Source of the DNA: CAHJWO01 sp964245885
GTDB lineage: Bacteria > Verrucomicrobiota > Verrucomicrobiia > Chthoniobacterales > SZAS-18
Assembly (NCBI GenBank): GCA_964245885.1
Contig: CAXTOX010000133.1
Coordinates: forward strand, 1 to 11,284
Direction of reading: 5' to 3'
Length of the DNA stretch: 11,284 bases
A program made the position numbers and the translations under genes. The notes under the pieces are model-generated. The model searched no databases. It was not told the origin of the DNA and saw only the letters and a program-made list of their open reading frames with translations. This document shows, in pieces, positions 5,893 through 11,284 of the stretch (positions are counted from its first letter, which is position 1; every line of letters starts with the position of its first letter).

Positions 5893-5900
5893 GCGGACAC
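5893..5900. repeat. 8-bp target-site duplication, right side of MITE copy 1
   Basis: GCGGACAC is identical to 5619-5626 and begins at the base after the right terminal inverted repeat. Confidence 0.85.
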
Positions 5901-5949
5901 CGGGCCGTTGCGCTTCAACGACGAGGTGGTATGATGCTTGCCAAGGCGA

Positions 5950-6318
5950 ATGACCAGCTTGGACGAACTCAAACTGTTCCTAAGTTTTTTCTTGGGGGCT
6001 CTGCCGGTTCTGATCGCTTGTGTCGTGGCGATCATCGTGATTCTTACCCAGGGGCGGCGCTTATCTGGTGCCGCCTCATGGGCATTGCTAGGTTTTGGTC
6101 TTGCCTTGGCGCTCTGCTTTGCCATGCCGCTCGGGCAAGTCGTGCTCCAGACCTGGATCGTGCGCGGTGCCCACAGCTTGAAAGAGAGTTCCTGGATGTT
6201 CAGCGTATTTGGTCTGGCCAGTTCGACGCTGCACGCGGTAGTGTTGATCTTGCTATTGGTCGCTGTGTTCGCCGGACGCACACCGGTGTCCGTGCCGCCG
6301 CCGTTGCCAAGGGGTTGA
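5950..6318 (+). CDS. three-helix membrane protein of unknown function
   Basis: This 122-residue protein has three hydrophobic segments (about 9-33, 41-63 and 75-108) and a short Pro-rich tail, SVPPPLPRG. I do not recognise a family. The ATG at 5950 is preferred over the TTG at 5938 because AAGG lies just upstream and the hydrophobic start follows directly; the ATG at 5931 is in another frame. It stands 57 bp after MITE copy 1 and 68 bp before the SPFH gene pair on the same strand, with a hairpin between. Its A/T content is somewhat higher than that of its neighbours. It could be a membrane partner of the SPFH proteins, but nothing beyond position suggests this. Confidence 0.7.
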   Translation: MTSLDELKLFLSFFLGALPVLIACVVAIIVILTQGRRLSGAASWALLGFGLALALCFAMPLGQVVLQTWIVRGAHSLKESSWMFSVFGLASSTLHAVVLILLLVAVFAGRTPVSVPPPLPRG

Positions 6319-6323
6319 AAGTG

Positions 6324-6353
6324 CCCGCTAGCAAATGCTTGCTAGTTCGCGGG
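6324..6353. terminator. bulged hairpin between the membrane-protein and SPFH genes
   Basis: CCCGC-TAGCAA (6324-6334) pairs with TTGCTA (6339-6344) and, after a 4-base bulge, GCGGG (6349-6353). It begins 5 bases after the upstream stop codon. No U-tract follows on the plus strand, so it may be a weak or factor-dependent terminator, an mRNA-end structure, or a short dispersed palindrome. Confidence 0.4.
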
Positions 6354-6386
6354 ATACCAGTCTAAGCTGCGTCCCCTTCTCGTTCT

Positions 6387-7415
6387 ATGACTTCCGCGTT
6401 CATCGGCATCCTCTTCGGTTTCGGCGTGTGGTTCATCGTGCGCTACCTGCTCGGCGGCTTCTACACCGTCAACCAGAACGAACGCGCGGTGAAAACCAGC
6501 TTCGGCCGCGCCCAGCGCATCGGCGCGAACCGCACCACCCTCGACGACCCCATTTCCGAGCCACTCCGGCCCGACGAACGCGACCGCTACGTCTACCCGC
6601 AGGTCCGCGTCATTCCGCCCGGCGGGCCTTACCTGAAGATGCCGTGGGAAAAAATCCACAAGGTCACCGTGGCTACGCAGACCCTCAACATGGCGCTCGA
6701 CCTCGAAGACCCCCGCGCCAACGCGCAGGGCAGCATGCTCGAAGCCGTCACCAAGGACCAGCTCAACACCGGGCTGACCGGCCAGATCCGCTACCGGGTC
6801 AGCGAGAGCAACCTGTACGCGTACCTGTTCGGGGTGAAAAAGCCCGTGATCCACATCATGGCGTATTTCGTCAGCATCCTGCGCGAGCGCATCGCCAACT
6901 TCGAGGCCAAGCCCATCACCATCGCGGCCGTCGTGGCGGACGACGGCGGCAATTCGCCGATCGACGAAAACGCGATGCCCGAGCGCGTCGTGACGGGCGT
7001 TTCCATCAACGACCTGCGCAAAAACCTGCGCGACCTCAACGAATTCATGGACCACGAGTGCGCGTCGTCGTCGGCGCGCTACGGCATGGTGCTGGATGCC
7101 TCGCTGATCACGGGCATCGACCCGCCGGTTGAAGTGGAATCCGCGCTCGCGGCCATCAACACCGCGCACAACGAGGTGTCGAGCTCCATCAGCCTCGCGC
7201 AAGGCGGCGCGGACCAGAAGATCGTCCAGAGCAAGCGCGCGGTGGAGATCGAAACGCTCAAGGCGCAGGCCGAGGTCCAGCCGCTCACGGCGTTGGCGAA
7301 CCAGTTGGCCGACCTGCGGCGCAGTGGCCCCGACGGGCTGAAGGCGTACCTGCGCAACGTGCGCCTCGGATTGTTCGCCAAAGCGGGACAAATCTTCCTG
7401 GAGGCGAAACGCTAA
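6387..7415 (+). CDS. SPFH/band 7 (stomatin/HflK-like) membrane protein 1
   Basis: This 342-residue protein has an N-terminal transmembrane helix (about residues 3-24) followed directly by an SPFH/band 7 domain. Recognisable parts are YTVNQNERAVKTSFGR, then VRVIPPGGPYLKMPWEKIHKV, and a strand near LTGQIRYRV. The second half (about 250-310) is a long Ala/Glu/Gln-rich helix (SLAQGGADQKIVQSKRAVEIETLKAQAEV), typical of SPFH coiled-coil tails. Such proteins form large membrane-attached assemblies that organise lipid microdomains or regulate FtsH-type proteolysis. Which subgroup this belongs to cannot be fixed by eye; no FtsH or NfeD gene is in the window. The next gene begins 3 bp after its stop, so the two are almost certainly co-translated and probably form a hetero-oligomer like HflK-HflC (inference). 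The start is ATG at 6387, with no clear ribosome site. Confidence 0.85.
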   Translation: MTSAFIGILFGFGVWFIVRYLLGGFYTVNQNERAVKTSFGRAQRIGANRTTLDDPISEPLRPDERDRYVYPQVRVIPPGGPYLKMPWEKIHKVTVATQTLNMALDLEDPRANAQGSMLEAVTKDQLNTGLTGQIRYRVSESNLYAYLFGVKKPVIHIMAYFVSILRERIANFEAKPITIAAVVADDGGNSPIDENAMPERVVTGVSINDLRKNLRDLNEFMDHECASSSARYGMVLDASLITGIDPPVEVESALAAINTAHNEVSSSISLAQGGADQKIVQSKRAVEIETLKAQAEVQPLTALANQLADLRRSGPDGLKAYLRNVRLGLFAKAGQIFLEAKR

Positions 7416-7418
7416 TTT

Positions 7419-8378
7419 ATGTTTTCCAACCTGCCACCGCCGCTGCTCGCCGACTTCGGCCAATTCTTCAAAGTTGGCGTGGCGACCTTCTTCCTGATGT
7501 TCATCATCGCGCCGATCTTCTTCGGCCTCGTGCGAGCCTTCGGCCTGTACGCGGTGGTCGAGGAACGCACCGCCCGGGTCTACGTGCTCTTTGGCAAGGT
7601 CATCGGCGTGCTGAATGAACCGGGCCTGCACATCCTGCCCGCGACGCTCGGGCCGGCGGCGTTGATCGTGAACTGGATGGGCCGCTGCTACGTGCTGGAC
7701 CTGCGGCTCGACCAGGAATACCTCCGCAGCCAGGCGGTGAACAGCGAGGAGGGCGCGCCGATGGGCATCGGCGTGTGGTACGAGATGTTCGTCAGCGATC
7801 CGGTGGCATTTCTCTTCAACAACATGGACCCGCGCGGTTCGCTGCGCGCCAACATCAGCAACGCCACCGTGCGCTGCCTGTCGAACATGCCGCTGGCCGA
7901 CATGCTGGAAAACCGCCACGTCATGAGCAACACCGTGCGCAACGAGGTCGCGCCGAAATCGACCGCGTGGGGTTACCGGCTCGGGTCGATCTACATTCGC
8001 AAGGTGCATTTCCGCGACGGGGGCATGATCCAGCAGATCGAGGCCAAGGTGGTCAACCGGCTGCGGCAGGTCACGAGCGCGATCCGCCAGGACGGAGCGA
8101 ACCAGGTCAGCATCATCACGAGCAGTGCCGAACGCGAAGCCGCCATCGAACTCGCCAAGGCGGCGACGATGCGTCCGCAGATCGTCGGCAAGGCGCTCCA
8201 GGAGATTTCCGCTGACCCGGAGGTGTCGGCGGCGCTTTTCGAGGTGTTGGAAACGCAAAGGACGCTCGACTCGAAGGCAGGTCTGACGCTGCTGCCCGCC
8301 GGGGCGGAAGGCGCGCTCCTGACGAGCCTGATGGCCTCGGGGGCCAAGAACGCCGCGCCGCCACCGACGCCGCGTTGA
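7419..8378 (+). CDS. SPFH/band 7-like membrane protein 2
   Basis: This 319-residue protein has one transmembrane segment (about 19-42) and then an SPFH-like region: YAVVEERTARVYVLFGKVIGVLNEPGLHILP, followed by VLDLRLDQEYLRSQAVNSEEGAPMGIGVWYEMFVSDPVAF. It also has the helix-rich C-terminal half usual in the family (NRLRQVTSAIRQDGANQVSIITSSAEREAAIELAKAA, about 205-245). The tail ends in Ala/Pro repeats (KNAAPPPTPR). It starts 3 bp after the first SPFH gene and is more divergent from typical stomatins. The pair resembles an HflK/HflC-like arrangement, but true orthology is not shown. The stop is followed after 10 bases by a long inverted repeat that may end the transcript. Confidence 0.8.
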   Translation: MFSNLPPPLLADFGQFFKVGVATFFLMFIIAPIFFGLVRAFGLYAVVEERTARVYVLFGKVIGVLNEPGLHILPATLGPAALIVNWMGRCYVLDLRLDQEYLRSQAVNSEEGAPMGIGVWYEMFVSDPVAFLFNNMDPRGSLRANISNATVRCLSNMPLADMLENRHVMSNTVRNEVAPKSTAWGYRLGSIYIRKVHFRDGGMIQQIEAKVVNRLRQVTSAIRQDGANQVSIITSSAEREAAIELAKAATMRPQIVGKALQEISADPEVSAALFEVLETQRTLDSKAGLTLLPAGAEGALLTSLMASGAKNAAPPPTPR

Positions 8379-8387
8379 GGTGGGCAC

Positions 8388-8522
8388 GCGGCAGTTTAAC
8401 ACAGAGACACAGAGGCACGGAGGACCACAGAGAAAGACAAGGGTCAGGAAGAGAAAACTTCCCATTCCTTTCTTTTCCTCTGTGACCCTCTGTGCCTCTG
8501 TGTCTCTGTGTTAAACTGCCGC
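8388..8522. repeat. 135-bp inverted repeat made of ACACAGAGACACAGAGGCAC-type arms
   Basis: The left arm (from 8388) and right arm (ending 8522) begin with the same 12-plus bases in opposite orientation (GCGGCAGTTTAACACAGAG) and stay complementary for about 35-45 bases with a few mismatches. An A/G- versus T/C-rich centre separates them. The whole could fold into one long stem. It lies 10 bp after the second SPFH stop and may act as a transcription end. Similar sequences cause spurious QRHRGTEGHRG-type ORFs in many genomes, so it is probably a dispersed repeat. I see no flanking direct repeat. The M28 reading frame remains open through its right arm, but the family homology starts later. Confidence 0.75.
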
Positions 8523-8593
8523 TCGACCAACCGGAAGCGCGGCCGTTCGGTCTTCGCTTGCGCCGGACCGCCGGACCGTTGCACACTCATCGG

Positions 8594-9541
8594 ATGCCCC
8601 CGTCCGCCCGCCGTTCCCGCGCCCTGGCACTACTTTTCCTCGCCGCGTTCCTCCTGCTCGCGGGGTGCGGCGGGGGAGCGACGCCCGCGCCCGAAACGTT
8701 CTGCAAGGAGTTCTCCGGGCAGCGGGCCTTTGACCATGTGAGTAAACTCGTCGCGTTTGGTCCGCGTCCGAGCGGGTCGCCCGAACTGGAGCGGTCGCGC
8801 CAGTACATCGAGGAACAACTCCGCGCCACCGGCTGGACCGTCGAACGGCAGCGGTTCACGGACCCGACGCCGCACGGACCCATCGAGTTCGTCAACCTCA
8901 TCGCCCGGCCGGCCGATGCGGGACCCAAGGACGCGCGGATCATCGTCTCCTCGCACTACGACACGAAGTTCTTCGTGCGCTACCGGTTCGTCGGGGCAAA
9001 CGACGGGGGATCGAGCACCGGCGCGTTGCTCGAACTGGCCCGGGTGCTCGCCCAGGACAAAAACTTCGCGCGGCGGTTCGAGTTGGTGTTTTTCGACGGG
9101 GAGGAAGCCATCTCGAACTTCGCGGTGGAAAAACCTCCGTACGACGGACTTTACGGCAGCCGGCACTACACGAACGCGCTCCTCGCCGATGGCCGGGCGG
9201 GTCAGTACAAGCTGAACGTGCTCTGGGACATGATGGGCGACAAGGAACTCGACATCACCCTGTCGCCGGACACGCCGGCAAACCTGGCGCAGGGCATCTT
9301 TGACGCCAGCGACGCCCTCGGGACGCGCGGTCATTTCGGCTACTTCCACGGCGGGATCGTGGACGACAACTATGACCTGGATCGCGAGGCCAAGATCCCC
9401 ACCATCGACCTGATCGACTTCGATTTCCCGCCCTGGCACACTCCCGGTGATACGCTCGACAAGGTCAGCGCCGAGAGCTTGGGGATCGTCGGCCAAGCCA
9501 CGCTCTACTATCTTTGCAAGGCCGCGCCCGACCTGCGCTGA
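8594..9541 (+). CDS. M28-family zinc enzyme, glutaminyl-peptide cyclotransferase-like lipoprotein
   Basis: This is a 315-residue exported protein. MPPSARRSR and a hydrophobic run lead to LLAGC, a clean lipobox with the lipid Cys at residue 25. The catalytic fold shows HYDTK (121-125), GANDGGSSTGALLELARVL (135-152, zinc-ligand Asp137), FFDGEEA (166-172, Glu170-Glu171 as catalytic base and zinc ligand), YGSRHY (187-192), LWDMMGD (210-216) and DFDFPPWHTPGDTLD (275-289, His282). The single-zinc pattern and WHTP ending resemble bacterial and animal glutaminyl cyclases, which turn N-terminal Gln into pyroglutamate, more than classical M28 aminopeptidases; an aminopeptidase remains possible. The ATG at 8594 is chosen because the signal peptide starts there. 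The frame extends upstream into the 8388-8522 repeat, which is unlikely to be coding. Confidence 0.88.
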   Translation: MPPSARRSRALALLFLAAFLLLAGCGGGATPAPETFCKEFSGQRAFDHVSKLVAFGPRPSGSPELERSRQYIEEQLRATGWTVERQRFTDPTPHGPIEFVNLIARPADAGPKDARIIVSSHYDTKFFVRYRFVGANDGGSSTGALLELARVLAQDKNFARRFELVFFDGEEAISNFAVEKPPYDGLYGSRHYTNALLADGRAGQYKLNVLWDMMGDKELDITLSPDTPANLAQGIFDASDALGTRGHFGYFHGGIVDDNYDLDREAKIPTIDLIDFDFPPWHTPGDTLDKVSAESLGIVGQATLYYLCKAAPDLR

Positions 9542-9569
9542 ATTGTTCTCAGGCCGTGGGAATAACTTG

Positions 9570-9599
9570 TTGACAACTTTTCGCGCCGTCTGCTTGAAT
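9570..9599 (+). promoter_or_regulatory. predicted sigma-70-type promoter for the DUF971 operon
   Basis: A consensus TTGACA (9570-9575) is followed after 18 bases by TTGAAT (9594-9599), a 4/6 match to the -10 box. Transcription would begin around 9606, only a few bases before the ATG at 9614, giving a very short leader, consistent with the lack of a Shine-Dalgarno sequence. The -35 box overlaps the small palindrome TTGTTGACAA. Confidence 0.5.
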
Positions 9600-9613
9600 T
9601 TGTCCCCGTAGCC

Positions 9614-9940
9614 ATGCAACTCCTCCCCGCAGACATCCAGTTGGCCGGCAACGACCTCGCCATCCGTTGGAACGACGGCCGGGAAGATTATCTTCCCCTG
9701 GAACCTCTCCGCCGCGCCTGCCCGTGCGCCGGGTGCAACGGCGAACCCGACGCGCTCGGCTACGTGGACAAGCCGCACGTCTCCTACGACCCGGCGCGTT
9801 CCTTCCAACTGCGCTCGTACGGGATGGTGGGCGGCTACGCCTTGCAGCCGACCTGGGGCGACGGACATTCCACCGGACTCTATTCCTTCGACCTGTTGCG
9901 CCGCCTCGCCCAGCCGGAAGACACCCCGCAACCGGCATGA
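9614..9940 (+). CDS. DUF971 (GBBH-like N-terminal domain) protein
   Basis: This 108-residue protein consists almost entirely of a DUF971 domain, the fold that forms the N-terminus of gamma-butyrobetaine hydroxylase. The sequence shows WNDGREDYLPLEPLRRACPCAGC, with a putative metal site at Cys36, Cys38 and Cys41, and the typical WGDGHSTGLYSFDLLRRL (81-98). Its function as a stand-alone protein is not settled; links with Fe-S cluster metabolism have been proposed for the family. Its TGA overlaps the ATG of the next gene (ATGA at 9937-9940), so the two are translationally coupled. A good promoter is seen just upstream. Confidence 0.88.
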   Translation: MQLLPADIQLAGNDLAIRWNDGREDYLPLEPLRRACPCAGCNGEPDALGYVDKPHVSYDPARSFQLRSYGMVGGYALQPTWGDGHSTGLYSFDLLRRLAQPEDTPQPA

Positions 9941-10407
9941 AGTGGCGCCAGCGAGTCGTGTGGACGGTGTGCGTGCTCTCGTTTGCGGGCACGGTGGCGC
10001 TCGCTGACCACGCGATGCGCCCGCGTCCGGAGCGAGCCAGCCCGCAGGAACTTTACCAGGTGGTGCAGCAGCATCTGTCGCTGTGTCGGACGGCGGATTT
10101 CCCGCAGGCCTACCACACGGCCGCCAGCCGGGTGCAGGAACAATACAGCCTCGTGGAGTTCGCCACGGAGATGCGGCGGGAGTACCAGCCGATGGCCGGG
10201 ATGCACCATGTCGAATACGGGGAGGTGCACCGCTGGGTGAACGATCCGAAGAAAGCAACGGTGGACGTGTTTTTCGTCGGACGCGGGGGAGAGGCGGTCG
10301 CGTGGAATTACGTCCTGGTGTACGAGGAGGGTAACTGGAAGGTCGACCACGGGGAGCCGCTGGCTGGCTGGCAGCCAGGACGGCGTCTGGGTGGGTTGCA
10401 GATCTGA
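9937..10407 (+). CDS. secreted small protein of unknown function, possibly NTF2-like fold
   Basis: This 156-residue protein has a signal peptide (MKWRQRVVWTVCVLSFAGTVALA, likely cleaved near residue 23). The mature part is an alpha+beta domain: ELYQVVQQHLSLCRTADFPQAYHTAASRVQEQYSLVEFATEMRREYQPM, followed by strands ending in VDVFFVGRGGEAVAWNYVLVYEEGNWKVDHGEPL. Helices with an 'AY..AAS..Q..YS...F' pattern and a final 'Y.L..E.GNWKVDH' strand look like the NTF2/SnoaL-type families (for example DUF4864 or DUF4019). That is an impression, not a proven match. The ATG at 9937 overlaps the DUF971 stop, and the frame open to 9667 is only a shadow of the upstream gene. One Cys is seen in the mature domain. 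MITE copy 2 lies 90 bp downstream. Confidence 0.75.
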   Translation: MKWRQRVVWTVCVLSFAGTVALADHAMRPRPERASPQELYQVVQQHLSLCRTADFPQAYHTAASRVQEQYSLVEFATEMRREYQPMAGMHHVEYGEVHRWVNDPKKATVDVFFVGRGGEAVAWNYVLVYEEGNWKVDHGEPLAGWQPGRRLGGLQI

Positions 10408-10489
10408 GGCGGGATGTGGGTCACGGGCTCAAACCGCACGCGCCCCGGGGGCTGCCCGTCTCTCATCTGGAAAATCGGAGGAAGGCTGG
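10408..10489. other. intergenic spacer before MITE copy 2
   Basis: I find no gene, tRNA or clear terminator here. A GC-rich CGCCCCGGGGGC patch at about 10441-10452 is self-complementary but too short to call. Confidence 0.5.
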
Positions 10490-10497
10490 CGATTTAT
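10490..10497. repeat. 8-bp target-site duplication, left side of MITE copy 2
   Basis: CGATTTAT is repeated exactly at 10765-10772, on the other side of the element. It differs from the duplication around copy 1. Confidence 0.85.
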
Positions 10498-10764
10498 GGT
10501 AATGGTACAGTTTGGCAAGTTCCCAGCCCCGGCAGGGGCGTCAGAGTGCAGCCCACGGCGTGAGCCGTGGGAAAACGATCATCCGTGAGCCTGGCCCCGG
10601 CAGGGGCGGCAGAAAGGACGCCCTCGTTCCAGGATCACCCGGCCGGTCTTCTTACGCCCCTGCCGGGGCTGACCCGTTTTTTGTTCTTTTCCCACGGCTC
10701 ACGCCGTGGGCTGATTTCTTGCGTCCCTGCCGGGGCTGACAAGACATCGAACTGTACCACCACC
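10498..10764. mobile_element. palindromic MITE-like element, copy 2 (267 bp, non-coding)
   Basis: This has the same architecture and orientation as copy 1: left end GGTAATGGTACAGTTTGG, right end the complement of GGTGGTGGTACAGTTCGA, A and B hairpin modules in the same order, and the same central segment (CGTTCCAGGA.CACCCGGCCGG). By eye about 23 substitutions and one 1-base indel separate the two copies, roughly 91% identity. The major stems are conserved, which points to structure being kept. It is flanked by CGATTTAT direct repeats. It lies between the DUF971/secreted-protein operon and the RRM gene. Open frames inside it are translations of the repeat and are not called. Confidence 0.88.
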
Positions 10765-10772
10765 CGATTTAT
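10765..10772. repeat. 8-bp target-site duplication, right side of MITE copy 2
   Basis: CGATTTAT is identical to 10490-10497 and begins at the base after the right terminal repeat. Confidence 0.85.
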
Positions 10773-10950
10773 CGGTTGCTTTCCGGCACATCCAGCGCAA
10801 GATAAGGCAGCGGCGGCAAACTAGGAAAAGCGTTTCAGGTCAGTGGTGGATTGTCGGTTGAGAAGCCTCAGAGACAGTTTGAAATCCGATGAGCGGAAAC
10901 ATTACCAGAGCTTCTTTTGTCCGCGCGCGTTAAGAATCGAACAATCGAGT
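10773..10950. other. upstream region of the RRM gene
   Basis: These 178 bp carry no gene I can support. The stretch is more A/T-rich than the rest and should contain the RRM promoter and leader. A TTGAAA near 10879 is followed 17 bases later only by TTACCA, too weak to call. Glycine-rich RRM genes in cyanobacteria are cold-induced with long leaders, so a regulatory leader is possible but not shown. Confidence 0.4.
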
Positions 10951-11284
10951 ATGCCCACCAGACTCTACGTTGGTAATCTGTCGTTCAACACGACCGAGAC
11001 CGATCTACAGGATTTATTTGGCGCGGTCGGCCCAGTGACGGAAGTGCTTCTCATGCAGGACCGCGTCACGGGGAAATCCCGCGGCTTTGCCTTTGTCACT
11101 ATGGCGACCGAGCAGGACGCCACCAACGCCGTGGGCCAGATCCACGGCAAAAACGTCGACGGGCGTCCGTTGACCGTCAACGAAGCCCGCCCGCGTGAGG
11201 AACGTGGCGGCGGCGGTGGTTACGGTGGTGGTGGTGCCAGCCGCGGCGGTGGCGGCGGTGGCTACGGCGGTGGCGGCGGTGGCT
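10951..11284 (+). CDS. RRM-domain glycine-rich RNA-binding protein (3' end outside window)
   Basis: This frame starts at ATG 10951 and is still open at the window end (111 codons). A single RNA-recognition motif fills residues 1-80. RNP2 is LYVGNL (5-10), RNP1 is KSRGFAFV (42-49), and the last strand is RPLTVNEARPR. After RGGGGG at residue 85 the protein becomes a glycine-rich tail with Tyr and Arg (GGYGGGG, SRGGGG), matching the bacterial Rbp/plant glycine-rich RNA-binding protein layout. These are single-stranded RNA binders thought to act as RNA chaperones or post-transcriptional regulators, often in cold stress. The tail DNA is a run of GGT/GGC codons, a low-complexity stretch prone to length change or assembly error. 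No strong ribosome site precedes the ATG. Confidence 0.92.
   Translation, partial: MPTRLYVGNLSFNTTETDLQDLFGAVGPVTEVLLMQDRVTGKSRGFAFVTMATEQDATNAVGQIHGKNVDGRPLTVNEARPREERGGGGGYGGGGASRGGGGGGYGGGGGG

Noticed and set aside
5641..5934. Open frames through MITE copy 1
   Set aside because: They are translations of the repeat; the equivalent frames in copy 2 differ in extent, and no start signal, domain or codon pattern supports them.
6342..8465. 707-codon minus-strand frame opposite the SPFH pair
   Set aside because: Long antisense frame caused by high GC; the composition is Arg/His/Asp/Val-rich with no domain, while the plus strand has two clear SPFH proteins.
8630..10258. 542-codon minus-strand frame opposite the M28 and DUF971 genes
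   Set aside because: Antisense shadow; the plus-strand proteins have signal peptides and catalytic motifs.
10391..10824. Three overlapping open frames across MITE copy 2
   Set aside because: Same reason: they start outside or inside the palindromic element in different frames and only translate the A/B hairpin modules.
11200..11284. GGTGGCGG-type microsatellite repeat at the window end
   Set aside because: It is the in-frame glycine-rich tail of the RRM protein, not a separate repeat locus.

Overview
The window is a GC-rich bacterial fragment, probably from an uncultured Verrucomicrobiota or other PVC-group genome. The evidence is an IspG of the long plant/Chlamydia-like type, a RNA-binding RRM protein with a glycine-rich tail, few Shine-Dalgarno motifs, and many palindromic intergenic repeats. 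The lineage is inferred from protein character only. A run of 10 Ns at 2264-2273 shows that this is scaffolded assembly.

Layout. 1-615 (+): the 3' part of ispG. 660-1283 (-): an L,D-transpeptidase lipoprotein, convergent with ispG across a hairpin. 1359-3318 (-): a phage-shock-protein (Psp) operon, read right to left as a small one-helix membrane protein, PspA, a PspB-like protein and a PspC protein. A textbook sigma-54 -24/-12 promoter (3377-3392) precedes it. Divergently, 3504-4592 (+) encodes the PspF-type sigma-54 activator, which keeps the GAFTGA loop and the tryptophan that contacts PspA in E. coli. 4638-5594 (+): parB. 5950-6318 (+): a three-helix membrane protein of unknown function. 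6387-7415 and 7419-8378 (+): two tandem SPFH/band 7 membrane proteins. 8594-9541 (+): a zinc-dependent M28/glutaminyl-cyclase-like lipoprotein. 9614-9940 and 9937-10407 (+): a DUF971 protein overlapping by ATGA a secreted small protein. 10951-end (+): the start of an RRM protein.

Two strong themes emerge. First, membrane-integrity functions cluster here: a complete Psp circuit (sensor/effector PspA, membrane partners PspB-like and PspC, activator PspF, sigma-54 promoter), an SPFH pair and a cell-wall transpeptidase. Second, the intergenic spaces are full of palindromic DNA. Most notable are two copies (5627-5892 and 10498-10764) of a roughly 266-bp, wholly palindromic, non-coding element. Each copy is bounded by its own different 8-bp direct repeat (GCGGACAC and CGATTTAT), which is what a transposed MITE leaves behind. 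A second, unrelated 135-bp inverted repeat lies at 8388-8522, and smaller hairpins lie at 620-650, 1306-1354 and 6324-6353.
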